From Solibacillus sp. R5-41 (GTDB taxonomy: Bacteria > Bacillota > Bacilli > Bacillales_A > Planococcaceae): DNA of 64,000 nucleotides. This document shows, in pieces, positions 35,688 through 44,675 of this stretch; positions within the stretch are counted from its first letter, which is position 1, and each line of letters begins with the position of its first letter. Position numbers and translations under genes: made by a program. The stretch is from the NCBI RefSeq assembly GCF_002736105.1, contig NZ_CP024123.1, forward strand, positions 2,162,001 to 2,226,000, in the 5' to 3' direction. Under the pieces are notes generated by a model. The model worked only from the letters and a program-made list of their open reading frames with translations, searched no databases and had not been told where the DNA came from.

Positions 35688-36809
35688 TTAAAACCCGATT
35701 ACCTCTGACGTCATTTGGAGTAATCGTTTATGCATATCATTTTTTAATGTTTGCAATTCTGGACGATTCGGTACTTGGCGATTCATATTTTGCACTTCGA
35801 TAAATAATGTTTTTCCTTGCATGAGAAGCTCGCTCAATGCTGTCCGCGCGAATGGGGTCTTGCTAAGCATCGTACTTTGCACATTCATTAAAATCCCCTC
35901 AAACTCATATTGTACACGGTGAATAAAGGTTTCGACTGTATCAAATGCGAGGTCATGAATTATTTCTTCGGTCGTCATTTTTTGATCAATCGTTTCCCAT
36001 AATATATTCGATAAAATGAGTAAATCCTCTCGTTGTACTTCCATTCTTCCTGCTAAGTATGCCCTCGCTTTTAAAATAGATAATGATTGCTTAAAGCGGC
36101 GATCCGACGGGCGAATCCCCAAGTCAAAAAGACCCTGGCGTATTTTCGCAATCGTTTTGTAAATACTATCTGATATAGGAATACGCGAAACAAGTGCTTG
36201 GTGATTCGCAAGCTCCTGCAATGTCATTTTCGGAATGTGTTTAGGCTGCTCATCTTTAAGCATCGCAATAAAGTCCTCGTCTTCACGTATGGATGTCACT
36301 TCATAGCGCAATAAAAAACGGTCAAAAAGCGCTTCTAATCCTTCCCCTTCCTCGATATATTCATTCGAGGAGCCGACTAAGGTCATTAATGGAGAGGCAA
36401 TGGGCAACCCGTTATTATAGTAAATACGTTCATTAATTAACGTTAATAAGGAATTTAAAATAGCCGAATTGGCCTTAAAAATTTCATCAATAAATGCAAA
36501 ATTCGCTTCAGGCAACATATCACTCACATTGCGCTTGTAAATTCCTTGTTCTAAATCTTTCAATGATAATACCCCGAAAAGTTCTTCTGGTGTACTAAAG
36601 GGCGTCAATAAATGTTGAAAATAATGGCTTCCTTCCACCATTTTCCCGAGCATCGAGGACAACGCACTTTTCCCCGTGCCAGCTGGACCAATAAACAAAA
36701 TATGTTGTTTTGAAAGAAGTGCGGTCAATAACGCTTCTATTTCAATTTCACGATCAAAAAATTTCTCATTTAAATGTTGCTGGATTACGAGTAATTGTTT
36801 ATTTAACAT
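35688..36809 (-). CDS. MoxR-family AAA+ ATPase (RavA-like)
   Basis: A 373-residue AAA+ protein. Walker A is GPAGTGKSAL at about 39-48, the RavA-type segment FSTPEELFGVLSLKDLE follows, Walker B is FAFIDEIFKAN (with the SILNSLLTLINER helix), sensor 1 is GSSNEY and the arginine finger region FDRFLLRYE. ATG 36809 is preceded by GGAAAGGAG; the upstream frame has no site. It lacks the long C-terminal discoidal and triple-helix domains of E. coli RavA (498 residues). With the VWA protein it should form an ATP-driven chaperone or remodelling unit. Confidence 0.9.
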   Translation of the reverse strand: MLNKQLLVIQQHLNEKFFDREIEIEALLTALLSKQHILFIGPAGTGKSALSSMLGKMVEGSHYFQHLLTPFSTPEELFGVLSLKDLEQGIYKRNVSDMLPEANFAFIDEIFKANSAILNSLLTLINERIYYNNGLPIASPLMTLVGSSNEYIEEGEGLEALFDRFLLRYEVTSIREDEDFIAMLKDEQPKHIPKMTLQELANHQALVSRIPISDSIYKTIAKIRQGLFDLGIRPSDRRFKQSLSILKARAYLAGRMEVQREDLLILSNILWETIDQKMTTEEIIHDLAFDTVETFIHRVQYEFEGILMNVQSTMLSKTPFARTALSELLMQGKTLFIEVQNMNRQVPNRPELQTLKNDMHKRLLQMTSEVIGF

Positions 36810-37097
36810 CCGAAACGCTCCTTTCCGACCAAACACCAACTTCAAAGTGTCTAAAAAAATCTTGTTACCAAGTTTCACTTATTTAGTACGTTTTAAACAT
36901 ATATATGAATCATTGTATCCATTCATTATTATTCCCTTGCTTCCATTTTAATAAACAGCGCCGTTCTCACATATAAAAGTAAAACTGTAGGTAATTCGCT
37001 GTGACAAGGTATGGGTAGAAAATTTTCATCCACATGATTAATTTTGGTAAATTGAGTGAACATAAAAGGTAGGGCATGACGAGTAGGAGGTTTTTGT

Positions 37098-39035
37098 ATG
37101 ACGATGATTAAAGTATCCACTTCTATTTTTTCCAAAATAAAAACGGTAAAACGTGCATTGGAAAAAGCACAGCGAGGCGATCAGCTCCTTCTTGCTGGCG
37201 GTAAATATAAAGAAACCATTACAATCCATGAGCACGTAACGATTAGCGGACATTTAACGAATCCCGTTTTATTTGAAGGGGTCATGATCATACCAAAATT
37301 AGGCGAAGTGACTGTTGAGAATATGGCGATTTTCCCAACAATGCAAATGATTGTTGAAGGTGACATTACGTTCAATAACTGTGTATTTAATGGTTTATTA
37401 ACGAACGTCATTTTATCGTTAAATGGCGGAAATGCGACGTTTGAAAACTGTACATTCTCAAATGCTACCGAAGTCGCGATTGCGTTAATCAATCATAGTC
37501 ATGCATCTTTTGTAAATTGCACGTTTGATAATAATGAAAAAGCGCACCTAATAGTAGAAAATTCGACGGTTGCAATTACAAATAGCGAATTTTCAAATGC
37601 ACGCCATGCGATATGGGCAAAATCGCAGTCGCATGTCACAACCGAAAATGTCATAATTCATCATCACACTGGCACTCAAATTATTCTTCAAAATGAATCC
37701 GGATTAACGGATTGTGGAAGTACGATTGAACATGGTGAAGGCAATGGGATATACGCAACCGAAAATGCATCGGTCACACTTTCAAAAACTACACTGCAAC
37801 ATCATCACTTGCCACAGCTTTGGATTCAAAAAAGTAAATTTCAGTTAGACCATTGCCAAATTCAGCATGGCAATGAATCCGGATTAATGCTACGGGAATA
37901 CGCTGAAGGGACGGTTTCGAACACCCTTTTTTCTTCCCACAACATCGCGAATGTCCAGCTCACAATGGAATCTTTGCTTCATATGACCGACTGCCAAATC
38001 GTTCATTGCAAAGGGGTTGGCATACAAGTACGGGAAAAATCGATACTCAATTTTGTTCACACAACGTTTGCAGAGAACGACTTGTCGCAATTATTCGTCA
38101 CGGAAAAGTCGATTTGCTCGTTAAAAGATTCAACCATTAAAGAAGGAAAACAAGTCGGAATTTTCGTTGATAAAGAGGCATCTGTATCCCTTGTCTCAAG
38201 TGTCCTAGCGAAAAACGACAATTCGGCTGTTACAGTCATTGGTGCGGAATTAGTAATGATGGAATGCGAATTAAGACAAAATAAAGGAAATGGGATACTC
38301 GCTGCCAATGAAGCGAATATAACGATTGAAAACTGTCAATTCCATGACAATCATATGCCACATATCGCGGGCAAAGAGCATGCAAGTGTGGCTATTCATA
38401 ACAGTGAATTTACTGGTGGGAAGAGTATTTTTATGGTGGATGATTGCCGATTAGATGTACAGGATTCTATGTTTCAGAACGCATTAGGAACACAAATTGA
38501 ACTCATTGGTCGGACAAAAGCAACGATTCATCGTTCAAAAGTTAGCGGAGGCACGGGTAATGCGATTAAAGCGCAAAATAATTCGTCCGTTCACATTTCA
38601 GAAAGCCAAATTTTAGATCATCAAATGCCCCAAATCGTCATAAATGATAGCTCACTCATTTTTAAAAATAGCGAGTTATTACAGGGCGAGCGAAATGGAT
38701 TTATTATCGAAAATAATGCGGAGGCGTTCATCCAGGATTCTTTTATTTCCAACCATAAGTTTCCACAAATTTGGATTGACTTAGATTCCACAGTGGAGCT
38801 TTCCGCGACACAGGTGATTGAAGGACATGAATCCGATTTTTATGTACAAAATCGTTCTTTCCTGTACGCGACAGATTGCATCGTTCAAAATGATCGGTTC
38901 AATTATAATGTGCAAGCAATTAATCATTCTAAAATTGAACTCGTCCGAACGTCCGTTGAAAATTCAATGGGTGAAAAATTTTATAGCGAAAACAACAGCC
39001 ACATTTCCCATACGTTTGATGAGGTAAATGATTGA
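37098..39035 (+). CDS. Large cytoplasmic right-handed beta-helix protein
   Basis: A 645-residue protein without signal peptide or membrane segment. After an opening typical of beta-helix caps (AQRGDQLLLAGGKYKETITI), it consists of at least ten tandem units of about 46 residues, each two beta-helix rungs: a G-N/V-GI-x-a-x-x-x-A-x-V block and a P-Q-I/L-W-I block (for example LPQLWIQ, MPQIVIN, FPQIWID). It is transcribed away from the MoxR-VWA operon, sharing its upstream region. ATG 37098 follows AGGAGG. Enzymes with this fold are pectate-lyase-like, but no catalytic residues are evident; a scaffold or client of the MoxR-VWA machine is possible. Confidence 0.85.
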   Translation: MTMIKVSTSIFSKIKTVKRALEKAQRGDQLLLAGGKYKETITIHEHVTISGHLTNPVLFEGVMIIPKLGEVTVENMAIFPTMQMIVEGDITFNNCVFNGLLTNVILSLNGGNATFENCTFSNATEVAIALINHSHASFVNCTFDNNEKAHLIVENSTVAITNSEFSNARHAIWAKSQSHVTTENVIIHHHTGTQIILQNESGLTDCGSTIEHGEGNGIYATENASVTLSKTTLQHHHLPQLWIQKSKFQLDHCQIQHGNESGLMLREYAEGTVSNTLFSSHNIANVQLTMESLLHMTDCQIVHCKGVGIQVREKSILNFVHTTFAENDLSQLFVTEKSICSLKDSTIKEGKQVGIFVDKEASVSLVSSVLAKNDNSAVTVIGAELVMMECELRQNKGNGILAANEANITIENCQFHDNHMPHIAGKEHASVAIHNSEFTGGKSIFMVDDCRLDVQDSMFQNALGTQIELIGRTKATIHRSKVSGGTGNAIKAQNNSSVHISESQILDHQMPQIVINDSSLIFKNSELLQGERNGFIIENNAEAFIQDSFISNHKFPQIWIDLDSTVELSATQVIEGHESDFYVQNRSFLYATDCIVQNDRFNYNVQAINHSKIELVRTSVENSMGEKFYSENNSHISHTFDEVND

Positions 39036-39042
39036 ATACTTG

Positions 39043-39068
39043 GGGTCACAAATTGTGATCCTTTTTTT
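39043..39068 (+). terminator. Terminator of the beta-helix gene
   Basis: GGGTCACA pairs with TGTGATCC, followed by TTTTTTT. Confidence 0.85.
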
Positions 39069-39157
39069 ATGCTTTTCTAAAATATATAAGTTAAACAAAA
39101 GATTCTATTCTATGGTTGTAAGTTTTTTATTATGAACTCTAATAGAGTGTGTACTTG

Positions 39158-39290
39158 TTTGGCTGGCTGAGCACATTAGTCACACAGCTTTGTGCAAGAC
39201 CATCCTTTTTAAGGTTTGTCTTACTGGAGCTTTCTGGATATAGGGCGCCGCTACCATGGGAGGCGGCTGATTCTTATTCTAGATTTCCAT
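39158..39290. repeat. Structured repeat, copy B (pairs with 2064-2200)
   Basis: Same layout as copy A: GCACA (39171-39175) and TGTGC (39191-39195) at the same 20-base offset; a middle hairpin with a different sequence (AAGAC/GTCTT); and GCCGC (39247-39251) with GCGGC (39263-39267) at the same 16-base offset, then GATTCTTAT. The rest of 39036-39545 is AT-rich spacer. Confidence 0.7.
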
Positions 39291-39545
39291 TGCAATATTA
39301 AGTTATTTTCAAATGTTCAACACCCTTATATAGCGAAGGACAAATGTAATAATCAATATCATTGTTAATAATCAAAGAAAATCTGCAAACCCGACTGCAA
39401 TGGTGATATAATTCTTTATTGATGCTGACTTTGAGCACAAGTGAACCCTTTCCTGTTCGTGTTCTATCAAAAAGTTCTTTCAGACAAGCAATGACGGTTC
39501 GCTCACATTAAACGAAGCGAAATAAACATGGAGGAGTTTATAGTA

Positions 39546-40283
39546 ATGCCATTAACTTTTGCACATCCAGCAGCCGTATTACCATTCTCTAGAAAAAGCA
39601 AATACATACATTTTTCTGCATTAGTTTTAGGTAGTATGGCTCCTGATTTTGAATATTTTTTAAGGGGGCAACCAATCGGGGCAATTGGGCACACCTTTTC
39701 GGGATTTTTGTATTACAATCTCCCTCTCGTTGCATTTATTTACTTGATTTATCATTACTTTATTCATCAAACATTAATTAATCATTTGCCAGCGTTTCTA
39801 CAAGACTCCTCTAAAAACCGTATACATACTAACAATGTATTAAAGGTAGTCATTTTTATTTATTCTGCATTGCTTGGTATGTTGACGCATGTCGCATGGG
39901 ATTCTTTTACACATAAAAATGGTTATATGGTTCAAAAATTCCCAACGATTTTGGCAAACACGTTTACCATTGATCGTTTTGAAATCCCATTGTATAAATT
40001 TTTACAACATGGGGGGACATTATTCGGTCTAATTTTAATCGTTGGTTATGTGTATTTCAGGACTTTATCTCAAAAACAAAAAAAGATGAACATTCCTACG
40101 AAACAAAAGCTCACTTTTTGGTTATCTCTTATTCTTTTAACGCTATTCATCGTATTTTTCTGGTATGTTATAGACTATGTTTCGATTTTAAGCTATGGAA
40201 TCGTTGTCGTTAGAATAATCGATTCATTTTTCATTAGTTTATTAATCATTTCATTATTTTATAAATTTATTCAAAAAAGATAG
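39546..40283 (+). CDS. DUF4184 family membrane protein
   Basis: A 245-residue protein with six to seven transmembrane helices. The family start MPLTFAHPAAVLPF and the conserved motifs SMAPDFEYFLRG, H-TFSGFLYYNLPL and LTHVAWDSFTHKNGY are all present; clustered His and Asp residues may bind metal. ATG 39546 lies behind GGAGGAG, so the ATG 18 bases earlier (39528) is part of that site. Family function unknown. Single gene. Confidence 0.88.
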   Translation: MPLTFAHPAAVLPFSRKSKYIHFSALVLGSMAPDFEYFLRGQPIGAIGHTFSGFLYYNLPLVAFIYLIYHYFIHQTLINHLPAFLQDSSKNRIHTNNVLKVVIFIYSALLGMLTHVAWDSFTHKNGYMVQKFPTILANTFTIDRFEIPLYKFLQHGGTLFGLILIVGYVYFRTLSQKQKKMNIPTKQKLTFWLSLILLTLFIVFFWYVIDYVSILSYGIVVVRIIDSFFISLLIISLFYKFIQKR

Positions 40284-40340
40284 CAAACGAAGTGAATATC
40301 AGTAGACTTTCATTTGCAAAGTTAGTATTTTATGAGAAAA

Positions 40341-40473
40341 TCAATTATGCCTCGGCATAATTGCGTCCAGATTTATTTCGGGCCTATCCGAAAAGCTCCC
40401 CTTAAAATCTGTGACATCCGCCGGAGGCTCTATCTTCATTCAGTTGGTGTCCAAACGCCTACTGAATAAAGAT
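40341..40473 (+). repeat. Double-hairpin element, copy 1
   Basis: Begins AATTATGCCTCGGCATAATT (perfect palindrome with a 2-base centre), then GCGTCCAGATTTATTTCG, an inner hairpin and AAAATCTGTGACATCCGCCGG, ending with ATTCAGT...ACTGAAT arms. Same orientation as copy 4; inverted copies at 41.7 and 43.9 kb. It forms the leader region of the radical SAM gene. Confidence 0.8.
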
Positions 40474-40503
40474 AGAAAGTTAGAAAGGAAGATTGTACAA
40501 ATT

Positions 40504-41613
40504 ATGACGACTTTAACTAAAATCACGCCAAGCTACGATCCGTGGGAAGCGTATTTAGATATCGAAAAACACGGACAAATGACCCTATCGAATATCGAAT
40601 TTACAACGACGAATCTTTGTAATATGCGCTGTGCACATTGCGCTGTCGGTTACACCCTTCAAACGAAAGACCCAGACGCATTACCAATTGAATTAATTTT
40701 AAAGCGCTTAGACGAAATTCCACATTTACAAACGCTCTCCATTACAGGCGGCGAACCAATGATGAGTAAAAAGTCGATTCAAAATTATGTGTTACCGTTA
40801 TTAAAATATGCTCATGAACGAGGCGTCCGAACACAGATGAACTCCAATTTAACAATCGAGGGCACGCGTTATTTAGAAATTGCACCGTATTTAGATGTGC
40901 TACATATTTCGCATAACTGGGGTACGATTGAAGAATTTGTGGAGACAGGCTTTGCTATGATGGATCGAAAACCAACTGTTGAGCAAAGAGCAGCACTGTT
41001 CCAACGCATGATTGATAATTCAAAAATGCTCGCTGAAAATGGTGTAATGGTATCCGCTGAAACGATGCTCAATAAAAAAACATTGCCTTATTTAGACCAT
41101 ATCCACCGCCAAATTGTGGAGGAAATGAAGTGTGCAAGACATGAAATACACCCGATGTACCCTTCCGATTTCGCTTCTGCACTTAGCTCGCTATCCCTAA
41201 ATGAAACACGTGAAGCGATTCATCATATACTGGATGTTCGCGATGAAAATACGTGGATGTTATTTGGGACACTGCCATTCTACCCATGTAGTTCAAATGA
41301 GGAAGATCAAAAGTTATTAACGCGTCTTCGTGAAGCGAAAAACGTCACATTGCGCAATGATCCTGATGGACGCTCGCGTTTAAATATAAATATTTTTACA
41401 GGCGATGTGATCGTCACTGATTTTGGCGATACGCCTGCGCTTGGCAATATTCAAACCGATTCCCTACCAGCCGTTTTTGATAAATGGCTCACTACAGACC
41501 TTGCGAAAAGCTTGAATTGCCACTGTCCCGCTGTGAAGTGCTTAGGTCCAAATGTGTTAGTGAAAAATATGTATTATGAAAATGAAGCCTTTATTAGTGG
41601 TTCCGCCAAATAG
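40504..41613 (+). CDS. yfkAB: Radical SAM protein with CxCxxxxC tail (YfkAB-like)
   Basis: A 369-residue radical SAM enzyme. The iron-sulfur motif CNMRCAHC (Cys at 38, 42, 45 from this start) is followed by LSITGGEP, the SAM-binding glycines. The C-terminus carries NCHCPAVKC, a C-x-C-x4-C motif for an extra metal centre. This matches the YfkAB class (in some Bacillus strains split as yfkA and yfkB; here one frame). I chose ATG 40504, with AAGGAAG upstream; the earlier frame is within the repeat. Substrate unknown. Confidence 0.88.
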   Translation: MTTLTKITPSYDPWEAYLDIEKHGQMTLSNIEFTTTNLCNMRCAHCAVGYTLQTKDPDALPIELILKRLDEIPHLQTLSITGGEPMMSKKSIQNYVLPLLKYAHERGVRTQMNSNLTIEGTRYLEIAPYLDVLHISHNWGTIEEFVETGFAMMDRKPTVEQRAALFQRMIDNSKMLAENGVMVSAETMLNKKTLPYLDHIHRQIVEEMKCARHEIHPMYPSDFASALSSLSLNETREAIHHILDVRDENTWMLFGTLPFYPCSSNEEDQKLLTRLREAKNVTLRNDPDGRSRLNINIFTGDVIVTDFGDTPALGNIQTDSLPAVFDKWLTTDLAKSLNCHCPAVKCLGPNVLVKNMYYENEAFISGSAK

Positions 41614-41627
41614 ATGAATGAAACAAA

Positions 41628-41670
41628 GCCGTCAGTAAGGAGATTATCCTGTACTGGCGGCTTTTATTTT
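41628..41670 (+). terminator. Terminator of the yfkAB-like gene
   Basis: AAAGCCGTCAGTA and TACTGGCGGCTTT form a long stem followed by TATTTTT. Confidence 0.88.
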
Positions 41671-41704
41671 TCATGAGAACGCTGCGTCGTGCGGCAACGA
41701 CTGA

Positions 41705-41819
41705 GTGACCAACATCGTGTTGGCCCATACCCCCGGTGGATGTCACAGATTTATAGAGGAATTTTTCGTGCTTGCTCGAAAAAAATCTAAAATCAATTAC
41801 GCCAAGCCGTAATTGATTT
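41705..41819 (-). repeat. Double-hairpin element, copy 2 (inverted)
   Basis: On the minus strand: AATTACGGCTTGGCGTAATT, AGATTTTTTTCGAGCAAGC, then AAATCTGTGACATCCACCGG. The outer arm encodes the last residues (INYGLA) and the stop of the dynamin-like protein. Confidence 0.8.
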
Positions 41820-43635
41820 CAGTCGGCAATTCTGGCAGGTCGGACTTGACATCCGATTCCGTTAAGCTAAGACCGATTAATTTATATTTAGATTCAAATT
41901 CAAACTGAGTCATTAAGTCGTCTGGTTCTGGAATTGTGGAGCGCTTATACAATGCTTCATGCGTTAAATCTACCGCGCAAATGCAATCAATTGTATTGCG
42001 AATATGCTGTTTTTCCTGCTCGGAAAGTGGCAATTGCTCCCCTTCTATATAAGGTAATACCGCCTCTCGTAAAAAACCTTGTGCTTCCACAATACAATTA
42101 AATTCAGCTAACTTATCGACATAGGACTTTAATGAAACTCGTTCATTTTTTCGTTGAATATTTAAATCACTTAACTGTGTAATAATCGATTTTAATCGTT
42201 TGGCAGCAAGGTCATTTAATCGATTTTGCACCGCATATAAATTCTCGCAAACATATACCTCATATTTTTGAATCGCTTCTAATTTTTCAGTACATTGTTG
42301 TTGCATTTTATTAAGTGTCGCGATGCGTTCCTTTACGAACCCTGCAATTTCAGGTTCATTGATTGGGAAGGACAAAGATTTCCCCGTCATTTTTTTATAT
42401 TGCTTTTCAAAACGCGTAAACTCCATCGAATATTCACCGTGCAACTTACGATAATCCCGCACGAATTGTTGATATAACGCCGCATTTCCTTCATATTTTT
42501 CAACTTGTGCATCTCGTAAATATAATTCACTTGCTAATTTTTGAAGCAATTGATATAACGTTTGAACGTTATGAAAGATGCCACTTACATTTTCATACTC
42601 TTCTTCATAGGAAGAAATCAGTGCCTTATCCCGCTGTTGGCGAGTGAACTCAAACTCTGCCTCGGAATTATAGCGTTCCACATTTTCAAATGCAGATAAA
42701 TAAGGTTCGCGTGTTGGAATCATTTCAACCTCTTTGCGAAGTCGCTCCAACCAATGAATAAATTGTTCTGAAACATGACGTGTTTTCTTTACCTGATTAC
42801 TTACGATGCGTTGAATTAATTGTGACAGCTCTGTAATACGTGAATCAATTAAAAGCTGCATATTATGCGTCTTTCGGGCTTCTAACGCCTGCTCTGCCGA
42901 TACCGCTAACACGTCACCAATTAAATGCCCATAGCGTGCCTTTTCCGATGCAATAAATTGTGTAACATCTACATCAGCTTCGTCAATCCCATTTATAATA
43001 AAATGAGGCTCAATCGCAAAAGTTTTCATCTTCTTTAATAAATTGACTTCATCCTCCGTTGCAGGCGAACCATTTCGAAGTACCCAAAATACTTCATCCA
43101 CTCGTTGTAGTAATGTTTGTGAAAAATAAGCAGTATTATTCGGACCTACTTCAAGTGCAACAGAATCAACAAGCGTGACGTCCTTTAATAAATCATGTTT
43201 AATATACACTTCAATATAATCTAAATGTTCACGAATTATTTGGGCACTAAACGTATCTGAAACGGTAATTAAATGCAGCTTCGAAATATCAAACGTGGCA
43301 ATGACGCCATCTAAGAAAAAGGCTTTAATGCATTCCTGTTCACCAAACCGAATAAATGTACTAATATTCGTCGGTTGGCTATTACCCACTGTAAATAATG
43401 CACGTCCTAATAGACTGTTAATTAATGTTGTTTTTCCTACGCGTTCTTTCCCTAATAAGACCAACATAGGCTGACTTTCCGAATCATCAATCATTCGTTT
43501 AAGTCGACGTGTCGTATCTTTCACGTAAGAATTTTGCGATAAAATTAAATGTAATGGCTTTAGACGTTCAATCAATTGGTGCAAAGGTGGTGGATTTTCT
43601 TTAACAAGTGTTTCAATAGTTATTTCTTCAGTCAT
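41797..43635 (-). CDS. Dynamin-like / large GTPase
   Basis: A 612-residue GTPase. The P-loop GKERVGKTTLIN is at 62-73, a switch-type T-NISTF follows, the DxxG-like motif reads VDSVALEVG, and the guanine-recognition N-x-x-D appears as NGIDEAD. The rest is long helices and coiled coils (about 330-520), as in bacterial dynamin-like proteins that remodel membranes; no transmembrane helix is seen. The last six residues and stop codon lie in the arm of a double-hairpin repeat, so the original C-terminus was replaced. ATG follows AGGGGAG. Single gene. Confidence 0.85.
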   Translation of the reverse strand: MTEEITIETLVKENPPPLHQLIERLKPLHLILSQNSYVKDTTRRLKRMIDDSESQPMLVLLGKERVGKTTLINSLLGRALFTVGNSQPTNISTFIRFGEQECIKAFFLDGVIATFDISKLHLITVSDTFSAQIIREHLDYIEVYIKHDLLKDVTLVDSVALEVGPNNTAYFSQTLLQRVDEVFWVLRNGSPATEDEVNLLKKMKTFAIEPHFIINGIDEADVDVTQFIASEKARYGHLIGDVLAVSAEQALEARKTHNMQLLIDSRITELSQLIQRIVSNQVKKTRHVSEQFIHWLERLRKEVEMIPTREPYLSAFENVERYNSEAEFEFTRQQRDKALISSYEEEYENVSGIFHNVQTLYQLLQKLASELYLRDAQVEKYEGNAALYQQFVRDYRKLHGEYSMEFTRFEKQYKKMTGKSLSFPINEPEIAGFVKERIATLNKMQQQCTEKLEAIQKYEVYVCENLYAVQNRLNDLAAKRLKSIITQLSDLNIQRKNERVSLKSYVDKLAEFNCIVEAQGFLREAVLPYIEGEQLPLSEQEKQHIRNTIDCICAVDLTHEALYKRSTIPEPDDLMTQFEFESKYKLIGLSLTESDVKSDLPELPTEINYGLA

Positions 43636-43839
43636 GTGCCATACTCCCCTACTACTTCATTACTTCAATTATAAGCGGGATCACTTTTTGTTGAAGGAGA
43701 AAATTGCGAAAAGAGCGAAAATTGAGTCATGCGACACAGTCATATTTTTCAAATTTAGGTATTAGTTCATAATGAAAGGAAGCGAATAACATTATTTTTT
43801 AACTTACTTCAGCGGAAATACCTACTCCAAAAGTAAGGA

Positions 43840-43990
43840 ATGCATGCCAAGTATGCCTTGAATCCAGTGGGATTCATAACTTGCTGAATCAAGTGATGCC
43901 TTAGATTTTGAAATGGCGCTTTTCTAGCGAGTTCGAAAAAAATCTGGACAAGAGTTAGCCAAGGGGGAATTGATTAAAGTACTTGGCATA
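43840..43990 (-). repeat. Double-hairpin element, copy 3 (diverged, inverted)
   Basis: The minus strand has TCAATT...GGC, GTCCAGATTTTTTTCGAAC, a central hairpin and AAATCTAAGGCATCACTTGA, matching the other copies in order but decayed. It fills most of the 43636-44007 gap, which otherwise contains nothing. Confidence 0.65.
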
Positions 43991-44007
43991 AATTGCTGTG
44001 TTATTCC

Positions 44008-44562
44008 CTATTTTCGACAGAGACAATCCGTCGTATGATCATTGACCATGCCAACTGCTTGCATAAAGGAGTAGCAAATCGTACTGCCTACAAATTTGAA
44101 GCCATCTTTTTTTAATTGTTTGCTCATGCGGTCACTAATTTCCGTCGTGATTGGTACTTCCGCAATACTTTTCCAATGATTGATGATCGGTTTTCCGTCT
44201 ACAAAAGACCATATATAGTTGGAAAAGGAGCCGTGCTTTTGCTGCATCGCTAAAAAGGCATTGGCATTTGTAACGACACTTTGAATTTTTAAACGATTTC
44301 GTATGATTGCTGAATTTTCTTTTAATTCGGCCAATTTTACAGCATCATAGTGAATGATTTTTTCTGCATCAAATTGATCAAATGCTTGGCGGTACCCCTC
44401 TCTCTTTTTTAAAATTGTCAGCCAGCTTAGTCCTGCTTGCGCACCTTCTAAGCAAATCATTTCAAAAAGGTGGCGATCCTCATAAACAGGCACGCCCCAT
44501 TCCTCGTCATGATACGCAACATAAATTGGTTCATCTAGTTTGACCCACGCACATCGATTCAT
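44008..44562 (-). CDS. tag: DNA-3-methyladenine glycosylase I
   Basis: A 184-residue base-excision repair glycosylase that removes 3-methyladenine. The Tag zinc site is complete: Cys4 (MNRCAWV), His in YHDEEWG, and His and Cys in NDHTTDCLC. Conserved LFEMICLEGAQAGLSW and Glu-containing KFVGSTICYSFMQAVGMVNDH blocks are in place. Single gene, divergent from the TetR-SMR operon. Confidence 0.96.
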   Translation of the reverse strand: MNRCAWVKLDEPIYVAYHDEEWGVPVYEDRHLFEMICLEGAQAGLSWLTILKKREGYRQAFDQFDAEKIIHYDAVKLAELKENSAIIRNRLKIQSVVTNANAFLAMQQKHGSFSNYIWSFVDGKPIINHWKSIAEVPITTEISDRMSKQLKKDGFKFVGSTICYSFMQAVGMVNDHTTDCLCRK

Positions 44563-44649
44563 TTTTACACCTCTTTTTTGGAAATAATAACCTCTTATAC
44601 AATGTAAAGCATTAGCCTTGCAATAACAATCGCATTATGTTATTTTTAA

Positions 44650-44663
44650 CTGACGAACGTTAG
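44650..44663. promoter_or_regulatory. Palindromic operator candidate of the TetR gene
   Basis: CTGACGAACGTTAG is a 14-base imperfect palindrome just before the ribosome site of the TetR gene. Its first 11 bases recur exactly at 46303-46313 in front of the VOC gene, so it may be the autoregulatory TetR site. Confidence 0.5.
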
Positions 44664-44675
44664 GAAGGTGATTAG

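Noticed and set aside
44563-44675. Guanidine (ykkC) riboswitch before the SMR genes
   Set aside because: The conserved ykkC core is absent; the TetR gene and an operator-like palindrome are there instead.
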